Assembly (NCBI RefSeq): GCF_035083965.1
Contig: NC_089727.1
Location: 11,413,501 to 11,477,500, forward strand
Length of the DNA stretch: 64,000 nucleotides
Direction of reading: 5' to 3'
Source: Branchiostoma lanceolatum
Taxonomy: Eukaryota; Chordata; Leptocardii; Amphioxiformes; Branchiostomatidae
Of the stretch, positions 11,863 through 26,800 are shown piece after piece. Below the pieces are notes generated by a model that was not told the origin of the DNA, ran no database searches, and worked only from the letters and a program-made list of their open reading frames with translations. The position numbers and the translations under genes are program-made. Position 1 is the stretch's first letter; every line of letters starts with the position of its first letter.

Positions 11863-14800
11863 TCAGAGCGGCCTGGGGCTGTGCAGGCCGACAACATCCT
11901 CAGTCAGGTGGGGGAAGTGGGTGGCACCCCTGGGGGCCCAGTCTCCCAGAGAAGGGTACATGCTCATCCTGCAATACAGCAAAGAATGTCAGTGATCGTG
12001 TTTCAACAAAACAGGTTGATTTGAAAAGCTGTATCCAAATCCACAAATCTGTTATAAGATTCTTACTTGTTAGAGAGAGAGAGAGGCAGTATAAGCATTT
12101 CAGAACCTTAAGAATTGCAATGTCAGTACTATTACTACTTGACCTACCGATGCTTAAGTTTGTGGGAGATGGAGTATCCAAAGGAACCCTCCAGCTGAGA
12201 CAGAACCACCACAACTTGCCTATGGGGAGGGAAAAAAAAGGAAAAGTCAGTATTTGGTTACTTTCCTTTGTATAAATGACAATTAAGCTGCTGCAATACC
12301 TGGACAAAAATGTCCTAACAACTCCATCTTGACACTATATAAAAGCAATGAAGTGTTCTGTTTCTTATGTATACTAACCTGTGTAGAGGTGGCACACTGT
12401 CCACTGTTCTGAGCAGCCCTCTGGTCGACACCACGTTAAAGCTCTCCTTACAGTCACACTGCACCTGCAGGTACCTGTCAGGGTGTCGGTTCTCCACGAC
12501 AACCACCAGCCCTGCCCACCCATGGGTCAGGTAGTAGCACGTCATACCTTCTCTACCCTGTAAGGTCGGAGGAATGGTACTTATTTTCAGCTGTGCAACA
12601 TTTTCTGTTTGACACATATTCATCAAAGTCTATGAAATGAGTTACACTCATTAATGGTAACTGATGGTCTTGCATTCTCCAACTTCAATGTACAGACAGT
12701 ATAACCTTATGGTTAATCTCCTACCTCATGCTTTTTGCCTCTAGCCACAGCCAGCTGCACAACGGCATCAGCCAGTACATTATCAGGCGGGTCCACCTGG
12801 TCTACCATGACTTTTTTGGAGCTGTACACAGCCAGGACGTAGGGCGGGAAGTTGGTCAGCCGACCCTGGTTCTTCACTCCTAGGGAGACAAATTCATAGC
12901 AGCATGTTAGCATTACATAAAGGTAGATACAAGTCAATCAAATTGAAACCCACTGATTAGAACATTCAGAAAAAAAGTATCACAACATCATTCAGGAGTG
13001 TTTTAATAGCAATGGTATGAATTCAAGTTTTCAACAGTTGAGCAAATGTTGGGAGCTAAGTACTTGGATTTTCATTTGTTAGGACATGCAGTTAAAATGT
13101 ATCAGAATATTTCCAGTAAGGCTTATCCTCACACAGCAGAGAAGCAACGAAAAGTGGACATTACCTTGCATATCGACTCCTGTAGTCCAGTGGTTGTATC
13201 CCATACACACCACCACATACTCCCCTGGCTCCAGCATGGCGGTGCAGCCTACAGAACTCTGGACCGATCTCTTACTGGTCTGCACCAGTTTGCTGACCCC
13301 CATCCTGCCCCTGCCAGTCATGCCTGCTGCACGGTACAGACACACACACAGGTCCACAGGGCTGCGCGACGACTTCTCATTGTTTCTGTCAGGATAAAAA
13401 TATGATGTTACATAAAACACCATTTCTTCTACAAAATTACATGACATTTGGCAGATAAAGAAAGAGTGAAAATACACCTTAACTTGTTATTTCAAAATTA
13501 ATTCTAATGATTTCTAGGAACCAAAACATATTTTCTGTTACAAAATACTTTCTCCAGTACCCGAATCATTTTTGAGCTGGTTTTGCCCAAAATGTTTTTG
13601 AGCTGATTTTGACCAAAATGTTTTTGAGTTAAATTTGTTAACTATTATACTATCATGGCAGGTTAGCTGCCAAAATCAATATTGAGCAGAACTCACCTCA
13701 AACTCTCCTGGTGCAAACAGATCTCCACCTCTGTAGCTTGGAACACTGTCACCAGGGCAATCTTTATGGGACCCCCAGCAAAGTTGGGAATCATTCCACT
13801 GACTCGTACCTCACTCCAGTTTGGGCGTACCTTACAGATGTCAATGCAATCAAAATATCTGAAACAAAACAAAAAATGTTGTTATAGTTACATCATTAAA
13901 AGAATATTGCTTTTGTTAACAGATGCAATTTTTTTTCCAACCTGTTCTTTCCATTGGAATTCTAGAATCTCACATTGAATTTTTCTTTGCAAACCTTGAA
14001 TCCTATGATGCAAATAAAATACAAAATTGCAAAGGTAACTCACTTCATGACATCAGCCAGGCACATCCAGAACACCCCCTCACTCGCGCCATGTGCCAAC
14101 AGTCGGTCCCTCATCTCAGGGGTCCACAGGGGCGAGCTGTCCGACCAGTCTCCCTTCCACGAGAACCGACCCCACGGGTTCCTCATCCTCAGTAACCTAG
14201 GGAACACAAATCAATCAATCATTAATTAATTATCATTTCAGAAATTGTACAAACTAGTTAGTCATGATGTTCAAACTTAAAAGCCTCACATACACAAGAA
14301 GAGCATGACCCCACATTAGGCCTGCATACTACATGTGTATGCAAACTTACATGACATAGTAAGTCCGATGGCAGAATGAACATGCTCTAGATGTACAATG
14401 TACATTAGTACACATACAGTACTGTACTCTGAAATACAACTGCATTAGCACAGATGTATAACCCTGTCAAATTTGTTAAGGTGTTACCTGCTCCCATTGA
14501 CATCTTGAACATCTAAGACAGAGTAGGCATGTCTGGGTCTGAGTCCCTTGGATTCGTACTCAGCATCATCAACCTTCATGTTCCCTCCTCCACAAGAAGC
14601 CCCCATCAGGAAGCCAGCTTCCTTAGAGCTGAGTAACCGTGCCCAGATCAGGTCTGGCTCCACTGGGTCCTCATCAGGGTTGTTGGTTTGAGCTACAAAA
14701 AGAACATGGAAATGAAAAAGCCTTCAGGCCTTGTTACACTCAGTACTGTATGGATGCAAGAACAACACAAAGAAAGTCACCTTATGTACAAAATCACTGT

Positions 14801-17800
14801 TTGCAAAGAAACTTTAAAAGTCATCCCTACAGAAGTATGGACACTGGTTGGCATTTCATTCCTATGCTTCCCTTCTTCTAATGTACAGATAAATCCATGG
14901 ATCATCATCCTTACCTCTGTGGAGCTGAACACTTTCACAGGGAGCTCCTGTCAGTGTGGACAGCCCCTCGATCGACCTTCCTGAGATCAGGGCTTCATAG
15001 CAGCCGTGGAGTTTGGCAAGAGCCTTCTCTATCAGTGGTACCCACAACTGTCGTCGCTTAGCCTGGGGTGACAGAGTAAAGGTGTCAAGGATGATGAAAA
15101 AGCTTCATTGCTACAGTATCTGCTTCACTGGTACAAAATCTGCTTCTTATCTGGCATGTCACTATGGCATCAGTATCATAATAACTTTTAAGCTCTTTAA
15201 TCTGGATATAGAAGTGACGTGGTACATTATAGATCAGGGCTGTCTCCAGGACCTGTCCCTACATTCCAGGACAGAAATTTGCTTGTGGGGACCCCAACAA
15301 AAAAAAATCTGTGGGGACCCTTACCAAAAAAAGTACTGAGTGGAACGGACAACAATTTTAAGCTAGAGACAGCCCAGTTATAGATATTCTCCTCACACTT
15401 TTCTACAAACTGTTGAAAATTGTTCTAGGAAGAGGACAAACCTGTGAGTACACGAGGAATCCACGATGATCACATGGAAGCAGATCATCCACCAGTACAG
15501 TCATCCACTCTCCGTCCTTACACAGGCGTACTTGGTACGCGCCCTCTGGGCAGATCTCTCTTGTGATCATCACCCGTTCCACCAACTCTGGCCTTTCCGC
15601 AAGCACAGCCAGGGCACTCAGAAACCTGCAGATAGAGAATTCATCAACATCTGAGTTCAAATCGTGATGTCAGCGAGTGCTGTAAATGCATTTGTGTGGT
15701 TTAAATTTCGCAGTAGGGAGGATGGAGTGTTCGCGGTAGTTTTAAGTTCGCGTTTGAAACAAAAGTAGACAAGGGGGTAGGAGAGAAAAAAATTTGCGGT
15801 GCTTTTAAGTTTGCGGCTCAGAGCTCACTGCGAAAACTGTGGACATAAAACCACAGCGAACATTTCTGCACTTACAGTATTCCTCACTTTTTTGTCCTCA
15901 AGGTCTTTCTATAAATTCATTAGACAACACAAGTTTTCAGAAAGTCTTATTGAAATAAGATATCAAACATGGTCATTCTCTAATAAGAAGTGACATACCA
16001 GCAGTTCCCCAGAATGCCTTGTGATATATCAGATGGTCGTGGTGTCCTGAACACGGCCCACTTGGTGCTACTGTCCCGGGACAGGTCCGTGATCTGATGT
16101 GGGCGTAACCACTGGGACACCGTCATGGTGGGAGGGGCCGAGGGTTTGTAGTACAGGGACTTGGGTGCAGGAGGGAAGGAGTCATCTACAAAGTTCAGCT
16201 TATTCTGCAAAGATAGAAAGAGAAAAATGAGTCCAAAATTCTCAAAATACATTTAAATGAATTATTCCCTTGCAAAACTCTTTTTCTTTTAAGAAATGAT
16301 CTACACACATACATGTACTTGCTAAAACCACACTTTTAAGCTGTATCATCTTAAGGCAAATAGTATACATTTAAATGCAGATTGTTTGTGTCATCAAAAA
16401 GTATACCTCCTTGCAGAAACGCTTGATGTTCAGCAAGGTCTCCCTCGCTTCTTTCTCGTCCTGTCTGCGCCGCATGTCGATAGTCATGCTCTCCTGGCGA
16501 GCCAGCGTGAAGCGGTCGGGCGTGCCGCTGACCACCTTACTGAGGGAGGTTCCACACGCACTGCAGCTCTGGTTCTCCTTACTGTTGAGAAGGGTGCAGG
16601 TGGGGCACTTCCAGATGCCCACCCGCTCAGGGCTGGGGGAGTGGGCCGCTCCACTGGCACTGAGAGGACAGGAATTGTATATCAGAGAGGGAAATTTAGG
16701 ACCATTGAGGACAGAAATGTAAGTTACCGTCTGCCTGACTTTGGCTGTGGGCAGTGCAAAACAGATGCATCCATTAGAAGATATTAGAGCTCACACCATG
16801 CATGTTCCTCATGCTTGCAGGATTCTAGTTAGGTGGTCTACAGAAAATGTTACAACATGCTGACAACTGCTAATATACTAGTATGAAAATGGAGAGCAGA
16901 TTTCTAACCTTGGAAGAGACGTTTTCCTTGGCCTTGCCTTGTGTGGTGACTCTGGTGTGGTCTCGGTGGGGGTTGATGGCTGACCAGGCTTGGACGTGCC
17001 ACACATTTTACACACCCGCACTTTTCTAGAGTTGTCATATGTACATTTCTTACATCTCCAACGTTCAGTATCAGACTGTTTGTCCTTCGCCGGCACTGCC
17101 TGAGCTGCCTTGGATCCTCCGCAGGCATCACACACGTTACTGCTAATGGGATTTTCCAGGGTGCATTTAGTACATTTCCAGACATTCTTCTGTGAGCTTG
17201 AGGAGGGCTGCACTAGTGCAAGTGTGTCTGGTTTAGTTGGCATCTTTTGGGACTTTGGCTCTACTGTTGACGTTGAGGGAAGAGGAGACGTTGGTGACTC
17301 GGGAGTGTACCGAACAGCATTCTCGGTCAGGTCTATCACGGGGTGGGGGGAGCCACTTTTGGGAGTTTCGCAGGCTCCACAGTTTGAGGTAGTAATCGGG
17401 TTCTTACATGTACACTTCCGACATTCCCATTCTTTTCCACCTGCAGATAAAGCACCTTTTCCTTCAAGGTCTCCAACTTTTTCCACATCCTTTTCTGAGT
17501 CTGACGTTTCCATAGCAACAGCTTCTTCATTAGATGAGTGGTCTGACAGCTCCATTGGGCTGGCTGGGGGTGATGGCTGTGTGGTAGGGACTGTACCACT
17601 TTGGTCAATGGGTGCACCAGCATTTTCAACACTACTTCTAGCACTTGCAGTTGCAGCAGTAGTAGGATCGTCACTAGTGCTAGCAGTAACACTAGAACTA
17701 TCATCTGTCTTTTTCCTAGTAGCATTTCTTCTCTCTAACTTGGTGTCACCATTACTTCCATTTTGTTTAAGTCTCTTAGGGGACAAAGCCTCCATGTCAA

Positions 17801-20800
17801 TATTCTTGGGTAGAGTAGTGGGAATGTTTGGCTTGCGTGGTGCCTCACATACTGCACATGACTTGGCCTGGGGGATGTTCTCAAAGGTACATCTCTTACA
17901 GGACCACACAACATCTTCTTCAGCTTTCTCCTCTTCCTTTCCTTCACCAGTCAAATCAACAGATCCCTTTGGTGATTCTGGAGGAGTGTGTGTACCATTG
18001 GTCATCTTAGTCTCAACTACGTCATCTGTAGTCTTGCTTCTCTCAATTTTCAGCACATCCGGCAGAGGTAACTTCACCTCTAAGCTTTTGTCCCGTTTCG
18101 GTGCTTCACACATGGCACATTTTTTGGCGGATGCAGGATTGAGCAGGGTACATCGCCTACATGTCCACTGTTTCCTAGCTTTGTGTGTGGGCGTGTCCTT
18201 TGTGACCTCTACAGCCTCCATTGGTGTGCCGTTTTCTATGGATGGTATGGAGATGTGTGGTGTGCTGTCCCTAGGCAGACTGTAGAACAAAGCAGGGTTC
18301 CATTAGTTCATTAAATGGGGCATAGATAAACACAATTTGCAGAGGCTCCTCAGATGGCATTTCCTAAGTCTGTTTGTCTTACCAATGTAGGTCAGGGATT
18401 GTTGTTATACTAGTACTCTAGTATCTATGCAGCATCTAGTTACCTCCTCAGAAGATGGCTCTCATCAACCTTGATTTCTAACAGCTGCTGCAGTGACTTT
18501 TGGGATTTACCGTAGTTACAGAAATAACATCATATGCGCTATTACAAGACTGCCATCATATACCATGGTGTAATTAAAATGACTTGCACCACTGCACCAG
18601 CCTAAATTCGACATGCATTACAGATTTTGAGAATACCTTAGCAACTATGTTTCATATCAAACAATCAACAAAACCATTTTGTGAGAGATAGAAATATAGA
18701 TAGCTATATGCAGGTCGCCAGACTTAGTCTAGAGCCAACTGATTTATTGCTGTACATGTAGTCAGGACATGGATCTGGTCCAAAATCCACCCTCAACATG
18801 CAGGTTACATTAAGGTTGGATAAGCCTGGCCAAATCGCAATGCAGCTTAGTACCTAAAATTTCTCTTTCATGAGCTGACTGATATCAAACGTATAGCTGG
18901 CTAGCTTGAGTACTACCCAAAAACAGAACGGTACCAAACCAACCATCACAGCAAACCAAACCCCACCACAAATTAATGTTACTTAGGCCAACAGCTGGCA
19001 AAACACAGGTCACATTCAAACTCAAAGAGATATCTAACCACTAAGCATGTGTCATGAACTGAACATAGTACCCATCCTTGTTAAAATATGTGTAGAGCAG
19101 AATATCATATTTGTACTGATGTATATAATCATGTAATATTCATCCTCTGTAAACATGTGCCAGCTGTGGATGTGTATTTTGTCAGGGTGATCTTTCATCA
19201 TTATGAAAGTCCCTGGGAACACTTCCAATCTCCCAGCTACACACCAGGTTTCTTTGTCACCATTCCTTTCAACGCCAACCTTAAACTTATCCACCATGTA
19301 ATCAAGAAAGATGTTAAGGTTACGATGTCAAGGGTCAGAGCCATTCTGTCTGACCCCTGTTGACCTCTGCTGAAGGTCATGAGGAAGAAAAAAGTGGCTG
19401 TTTTTCATTTCCGTACTTCCATCATGAAAATCTATTATCTGCTACATTTGCCCCCATAACAAATTCCTGAATCACTCTCTTAGGCCATTAAGTAGGTGGT
19501 AATTTGCTTTAACATCCTGAGGTAAATTAGACTTTTACTCAATGGAGTTAACGAGTCACGATTGCAGTTGAAAAATAAGTTGACATTATAACACACCTCC
19601 TTTGCAAAACCTTAATTACAAACTATAACTTTAATAACTCAAATGATCTCCTTTCTAAACTCATAGCTGCAATAGCTACCAAAAATGAGAACATGGCCTC
19701 ATTGTTAGGAAATTGTACAAAAAAACTTAAGCTTACAAAACATTTTGTATTACTTAGAATCTAATGAGCACATTGTTTACTCATTAGACAGTGGGTCTCC
19801 AGTTTGTACATGGGCAATAGGGTACGGTATTTATGTTGGGAACCCGCCGCGTTACATGTTTTCGCTCACATATGCTCCCGACGACGGTTTCTCCCGTCAT
19901 CCTTTGCGTCGCTCACTCCGAAATGCCCCCCCCCCCCCATTAGGTTTCTCCCGTCGTCCTTTGCGCTAACGCCCTCTACTTTTAAATAATCACTGGGTAG
20001 GAAAAGCCCATTCTCACACAGCGTTACCACTTGAGGTGATTTCACTGGACGTCGTGGTGTAGCGGACCTTTTCGGCGCATTGTCGGGTATTTTGGGCCTC
20101 AAGTGACAACTATAGAGTTTCAACATGTTGACGAAAGCTACGCTACACAGCAGGTACGTTTTGATGTGAAGAACAGTAGGTTTTTCACTGTTTTTGTCCG
20201 ATTTTCGTAGACGAAAACGTAGCCAGCCCGGAAGTAAGAAATTCTGTACGATAGTTCGTGAAACAGATGCAGGTTTGGCGAATACAAACGTATCGGTAGT
20301 TCTACGAAATATATGTGGCTAGTGTTTATCCGACGTTGCAGCATATTGGTAAATTAACTGCCGATACGAGGCTTGAAATTTTTTGAATCGACGCATGATT
20401 GTGGGGAGGGGGGCGGTGGGCAAATATGCGACAACAGTTACATCGACTTAAAATATGTGTGTTTATTCTATTAGGATCAGGAACTTGTTTGGTCAAAAAG
20501 ATGGACATCATCTGCGGGTGCTAGACACTTACAACGCATACAACAGAACATACTCCGATGCCAGCGTATCCATGAAGACGTTTGGAGGGGCGATCAAGGA
20601 ATGCTTCCCTGCAGTGGTGAAGAAGAGACTGACGACGGAAAACGGCCTACAATATCCTTGGATTATATGCACATCGTGTAATATTGGTTTCCATGGTTGG
20701 GAATGGGTTAGAATATATAAAAAAAATAGTCAAATAAACTGCTTTAGATCATTTTAATCAACAACTTGAACAAGGAATAAATATATAAACTCTGTTGTAA

Positions 20801-23800
20801 AAATAAATATGAAAACTTCATAAAACTTCAACAGTAACGTTACATAAGTTTCGACTCTGTCCTCGGAACAGGCATTCTACAAACTGGATCTGATATGCCA
20901 GGCACTACCTTAACAATTTTCACTGAGAATCTTTCTTAAAACTTCAACAGTACATAGGTTTCGACTCTGTCCTCGGAACAGGCATTCTACAAACTAGATC
21001 TGATATGCCAGGCACTACCTTAACAAATTTCATTGAGAACCTTTTTTAAAACTTCAACAGAACATAAGTTTTGACTCTTGTCCTCGAACAGGCATTCTAC
21101 AAACTAGATCTGATATGCCAGGCACTGCCTTAACAAGTTTCACTGAGAACCTTTCTTAAAACTTCAACAGTACATAGGTTTAGACTCTGTCCTCAAACAG
21201 GCATTATACAACTAGATATGATATGCAAGGCACTGCCTTAACAGGTTCTTAAACTAAGTATAAAAAATAATTGTCTTTGCCTCTTTGGTTGAAAGACAAT
21301 CTGTGCATGCAACTTTTTTTAAACTTTTAATATATACACAGGTGTAGTATTTGTAGATAGATACTTAACATATGGTAGTACATATATGCATTGTTTCCTG
21401 AGGTCCTTGCTTCGATTTATACATGTCATAGTTTACTTCACCCTTCAAGGTACAAAAATAGTATCTTTGTATAAAGTTTCTTTTTGTTATATACATGACC
21501 TTCTGAACTTTTACCTTAACTAGTTTTCACATCATACTACTTCAACCTGTACAAGTTCGACGACAAGGAAAACATCTCACCTACCACTACTGTCAGTTCT
21601 TCATCAACAGGCATGTCATCTATCACAATAGATCATCTGTTGCAGTTTGCCAAGAGTCAGAAAATTTCTGGGACTTGGTGTGCGAACAAGTCACAGAGTG
21701 GAATTCAACTCTGCAAGGTGGATCCAAAGTTCGTCAATGGTCTGCAACCTTGTAGGGTATTGACCATATCTGACTCTCTCAAAGTAACTGCCTCATACAA
21801 CAGTGTACAAATAGATTTGAAAAAAATGGGCATAACCGATCACATAAAAAACATTCAAGAGTTTGAAACTATCCTTTCAAAGGTCAGTGATATCCCTGCA
21901 TGTGAAGGTCTTCAAGGCAACGTCTACACTCAGACAAAATACCCAGCACTGAAGGCTGTGGTGGATTCTGTCCACGAAGGATCAGGGGAACCTAAACAGC
22001 GCTTGAGATCCTTAGAATGCAGTCAGCTGGTGCCTGTTCTGCCAGGATCAAAGGTTGTTCGCTGCACTCACTGTGACAAACTACGCTCAGCAGTAAAGCA
22101 GGCGCACTGGAGGCGAGAGAAATTGAAGAGGACAACCGGTGACATCCCTCAGGTTCCTGCAAAAAGGACAAGATGGGACTATCTAAGTGAACAACAGAAG
22201 AGGGACAAGTATAATACTGAACAAGCGAGACGAATAAGAGCAGAGGATAAGACAGACTACTATAAAGGAAAGTATGCCAGCTTAAAAGAGTCTATACGAC
22301 TAACAAAGGAAGACCACACAGACATGACGGACATATTCAATAAGATGGACAGTGATGTGGCCAAGATGTTCCCTAATGATCACAGAAAGAGGCTCCTGTG
22401 GACAATCCAGCGTGACCATGTCCAAAACAAGAGGAATCAATGGAATGCAGAGTGAGTTCCCTTTGTTATCATATTGCCATGAACGTGTTGCTTATTTGGT
22501 ATGAAAATTGGGAATTTGTTGAGATTTCACACTAAAAAAGTAGATCTGTTTACAGTTTCAAGAGTATTTTTGAAAATAGATAATAGACTTCTTAACATAT
22601 GCTTGTGAGCATCAGATGTTGAAGGAAGAAGGAAAAATGCAGTCCTTTACATTTTCATTCCATGTCAAGCTAATGCAAATTGTTTTCAAGGTCAGCAGAA
22701 ATACTGTTCTGAAAATTGTGCTAGGCCCAGACAGTCTTTACTTTCTAGTCAACATGACCTAGATTAAATAAGGTGTGAAAACAGAACTAACATAATTTAC
22801 TCCATATCTACCTCAGATTCTTGGACGTCTGTCTGCAACTCTGGCAGCGGAGTAAACAGGGTTACGTCGACCTTCAGGACAGTGGCTTCCTGAAGCTGCC
22901 ATCTGAGAGGCTTCTACGATACAAAAAAAATAAAGTCAATCAGAAACCCGGGCTTCACTCAGAAGTTTTCAAGTGGATGAATGAAGAAGCACAACAGCAA
23001 GGAGTGACCGAAAGAGGGCGGCACGGATTCATTGTATTTGATGAGATGAAAATACAGGTAAGACTGTTTCTTATTTCAGTAAACATAATTATCAATTCTA
23101 TAGTCATATGTTGTAATAATCGTTGAAAATAACATATGTAGCTTACTGCAGATGTATAGTATTTATTTCAACACCTTCTGTTCCATTTGAAACTAGATCC
23201 ATGATGGTGTTACTCTCATTTATTACTATTGCATAAAATGTCAAATTTTGAAATGAAAGATCTGAAAGAACCTATGTCTGGGCACAACAACAATTTCTGT
23301 CTCCTTTGACAATGAATGTTTTATGATGTGTGTATTGCTACTGTTAGGGAAGCATCCAGCTACGTCGGGTAGGGGACGAGTTTGAAGTTGCAGGCCTCGT
23401 TGACCTGGGGGACTTCTATCACAGCATGCGGTCCCTTCAGACAGGAGGTAAGGCTAAGGATCTATGTTCCCCTTCTACGATACTGTTTAAAAGTTTTTGG
23501 TCAGGTTGTCACTCTTGTCTTGATTTAAATTGACTATTCCTTCATTTTCTTTTTCATTCCACAACCTACAGGTGATCGAAAGGCTGAGATGGCAACCCAC
23601 GTGTTCCAGATGGCCTTCAAAGGATGCGAGGGCTTTTTCTTTCCTTTTGCTTGGTTCCCAACCACTGAAATTGCACCCATCAACATTTTCCTCCACCATT
23701 GGGACAGTGTACTCCACCTAAAATACCGCAAATTCTTTTCACATGCCTGCCTATGTGATGGGGGCCAAGCAAATCGAGACTTCATAATGGGTCACTTCAA

Positions 23801-26800
23801 GTCTACTGAAGATGCCATTATGAACAACTTCTCAATAGACAACACGTATGACAGCAGCAGCAAGTACTCATTCATCATGGACCCACCGGTAAGTTGAATT
23901 AATGCTAATACTATGTATGTACTAATTTCTTCTGGCTTATCCCTTCATGATGAAAAGTGGCAACTCCTTTACTAGTATAACTGACAATGGGTTTTTTTTC
24001 AGCACAACATCAAAAAGCTGAGGAACAACCTGGAAAAAAGTTCCCTGAGAGGCACAGCCCGATCTTTCAAGTTCAATGGGAAGCACATTTTATGGTCCCA
24101 TTTGAAAGAAGCGTATCTTCATGACAAAACCAATGCCAGGGCACCAGTGACATCATGCAAGATAAAAGACAGCCATTTCCAACTCACCCCTGCCACACGC
24201 ATGAGAAACCATCTTGCTGCTGACATCTTCAGTGACGACATGGTTGAACTGCTGGATGTGAGTTTTACCTCAGTAGCTTAGCTGTAAATGTAAAAAATTT
24301 AAATTAGTGCAATGATCTATCATTAAAAAATAATAGCATTTTCTATATTCTATAACACTGCTTTACAATGCTAAAATCCTTTTCCAGAACTACCAGGAGT
24401 TCAAAAGAGATCAGAAGGGAGATGCTGATTCCATGGCCTTAACCCGGGAGTACCTGACTGCAGCAAATTTGTTTGTGAAGACATTTGCAAACACCAAGCC
24501 CATAAGGTTAGAAAATCTTAATTGCAAATTATCAACGGTGGTATTGTCTTTCCTTTAAACTTATTGTCCCTGCGATAAAAGAAATCCTGGATGCATTTGT
24601 ATTGAATCTATACCTATATCAAAGATCTCAATCTATCTCCATTGTAATTTACATTAGTTATCCTGATTGTTTTACCTGTTGTTACTTGTGACAAAAAATG
24701 TCTATGTAGTATGTACTAATTGCCTTTTATACCAGTTAGAAATAAAGAAATTGACTTACTTCTTTGTTTGCATCTGTTGATTTTCCTTTATCTTGTTCTT
24801 TCACGTAGAACGATGGACGATCCCAGGTTAGTACAGCTGGATGGAGCTCTCCAATGGTTTCTAGACTGGAGAGAAGATGTTATGGAGAGTGAGTATCAGA
24901 CCGCCAAAGAACGGAACAAAGCCTACATCTCTGACAAGTTGCACTTTGACCTGTGCTCTATGGTGCTTGGCTATAAGTCTTATGTCCATACCATGACAAC
25001 TCAGTTCCCTGGGATGGGACTGGTCTCTGCAAGTACCAACCAAGATGCCTTGGAAAACATGTTCGGCTGCATTCGTGCCTCAAATGGAAGCAACACCAAC
25101 CCTACAGTTCTACAGTATGGTAAGTGCAATCACATGAACTCTGTTCTCTTCAACATGTTTTCCATTACTATCAAAATTCTATACACTTCTTTACATTGTG
25201 TAAATAAAAGAGGCTGTCTCACCTGTTGTATTGGAAGGCAGAATGAAGACAGGTTTTGCTTAGTTAAGGTGGCAGTAGTTGTGTAGTTACAATAAATTTC
25301 TGTATTAGAAATAAAGCTTAACGTGTCATCATGATAAAGATGATGATGTGCCGTCATATAACAAACCAAGTACTGTTTTACATTTTTCAGGTCCATCAGT
25401 GAATGGGTACATCCACTGCCGCTCCTTCAAGGTACGAAATGGGAATGCAACCAGGAAGTAATGATTCTTAAGCCTTCACCTATTGATGTTATTGAACCTT
25501 TTTAGTTAATATCTTCACTGCCAGGCTTTTCCTACATCCTTACTGTATACACAAATATGTAAATATCAATAAATAGATTGTAAATTACAGACAGACCAAG
25601 ATAGAAGCTATGTACAAAGTGCAAGTGTGAAGGCAACAATAAATGTTGAGGTCTGATTTGTCTTGATTAGGTAGTCTATGGACTACTGGAAGGGTGAGGT
25701 CAATTAAAAATATTGCACAAAAATGTTCCCCTCACGTTTTTCTTGTGTATTTTACTATATTCTGTTGCAACGCTTAATGATACTAGGGGGACAAACCTGA
25801 GTACTTCAATCTAAAGCTACAGGAACACTTGATGAAAAAGAAACAGTCTTCCATAATGTCTCAAAGTCATGCTAATATTCTATGCAACAAATTTGGACTT
25901 TTATAACAACAGTCAAACCTGCCCAAGAAGACCAGTCAAGGGACTGATAAAATCTGGTCTATGTGAACAGGTGGTCACAACAGACAGGATCGTTAATGCT
26001 TCTGTCAATTAGAAAAATTACCTTAGAGACTGCCAAAAAGGTCATATTGGCAATGTGGTGACTGTGGTCCTTATGTAGAGGTGGTCACTTGTACAGGTTT
26101 GACTGTACTACAAAAAGCAAACTTTACTTTATCAATGACACTGACAATGTTAAGCTGTCCTGTAAACTTTTGAGAAAGGGCGCTGTCTATAAAATATCAG
26201 TAAAAAACTGAAAGTGATGTGTTTCACATCATAGCAGGCACACTACATTCAATTTTGACTATCCACATTGTTGCTGTTTTTTTTCTTGAAAGTCTGATGC
26301 CATCTCTTGATTTGTGATAGTAAGACACCAAACTGATTGGCTCTTGTTTGATGGAGATGAGCTGAGTTGCCATTTAAGTGATCATCTTTTAAGATTCTTG
26401 ATTGATCCTCAGTTGGACAAAATCTCTGGGCCCGCTGTCGAGTGGTGTCTCTGTTCTGTGACCCTTCCACAGTTTGGTTCAGATGGCCAGACTGTAAACC
26501 AAACTGTGGAACCAGATCTCCTTTCTTCATCATTTCAAAGTAGCTCTTGGTCAAATATTGGGGATATAGCATGTGGTCATTTGACCTCAGCTGCTCACAT
26601 AGAGCGTTGATGATATCCTTTTTGCTGTTATTTTTCATCACCTTCCCGTAGCAGACCAAAAGCAACCTCATCTGCACTGCAGTGAACATTGCAAAGCTGT
26701 CTGTTCCTTTCACTGCCAATGATTTTAAATGTAAATGTGTGAAGTCCTTTCGGTCGGTCTTATCATCTAAAAATAGCTCAAATGTCAGTGGTGATGCCTT

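Noticed and set aside
17110-18285. 391-codon plus-strand open frame
   Set aside because: Antisense to the CAPN15 zinc-finger exon, whose cysteine-rich codons keep the other strand open.
19052-19297. Minus-strand frame containing [19 protein letters not shown]
   Set aside because: It looks somewhat protein-like, but no family could be named and it lies within CAPN15 intron 1 without matching phase to CAPN15 exons.
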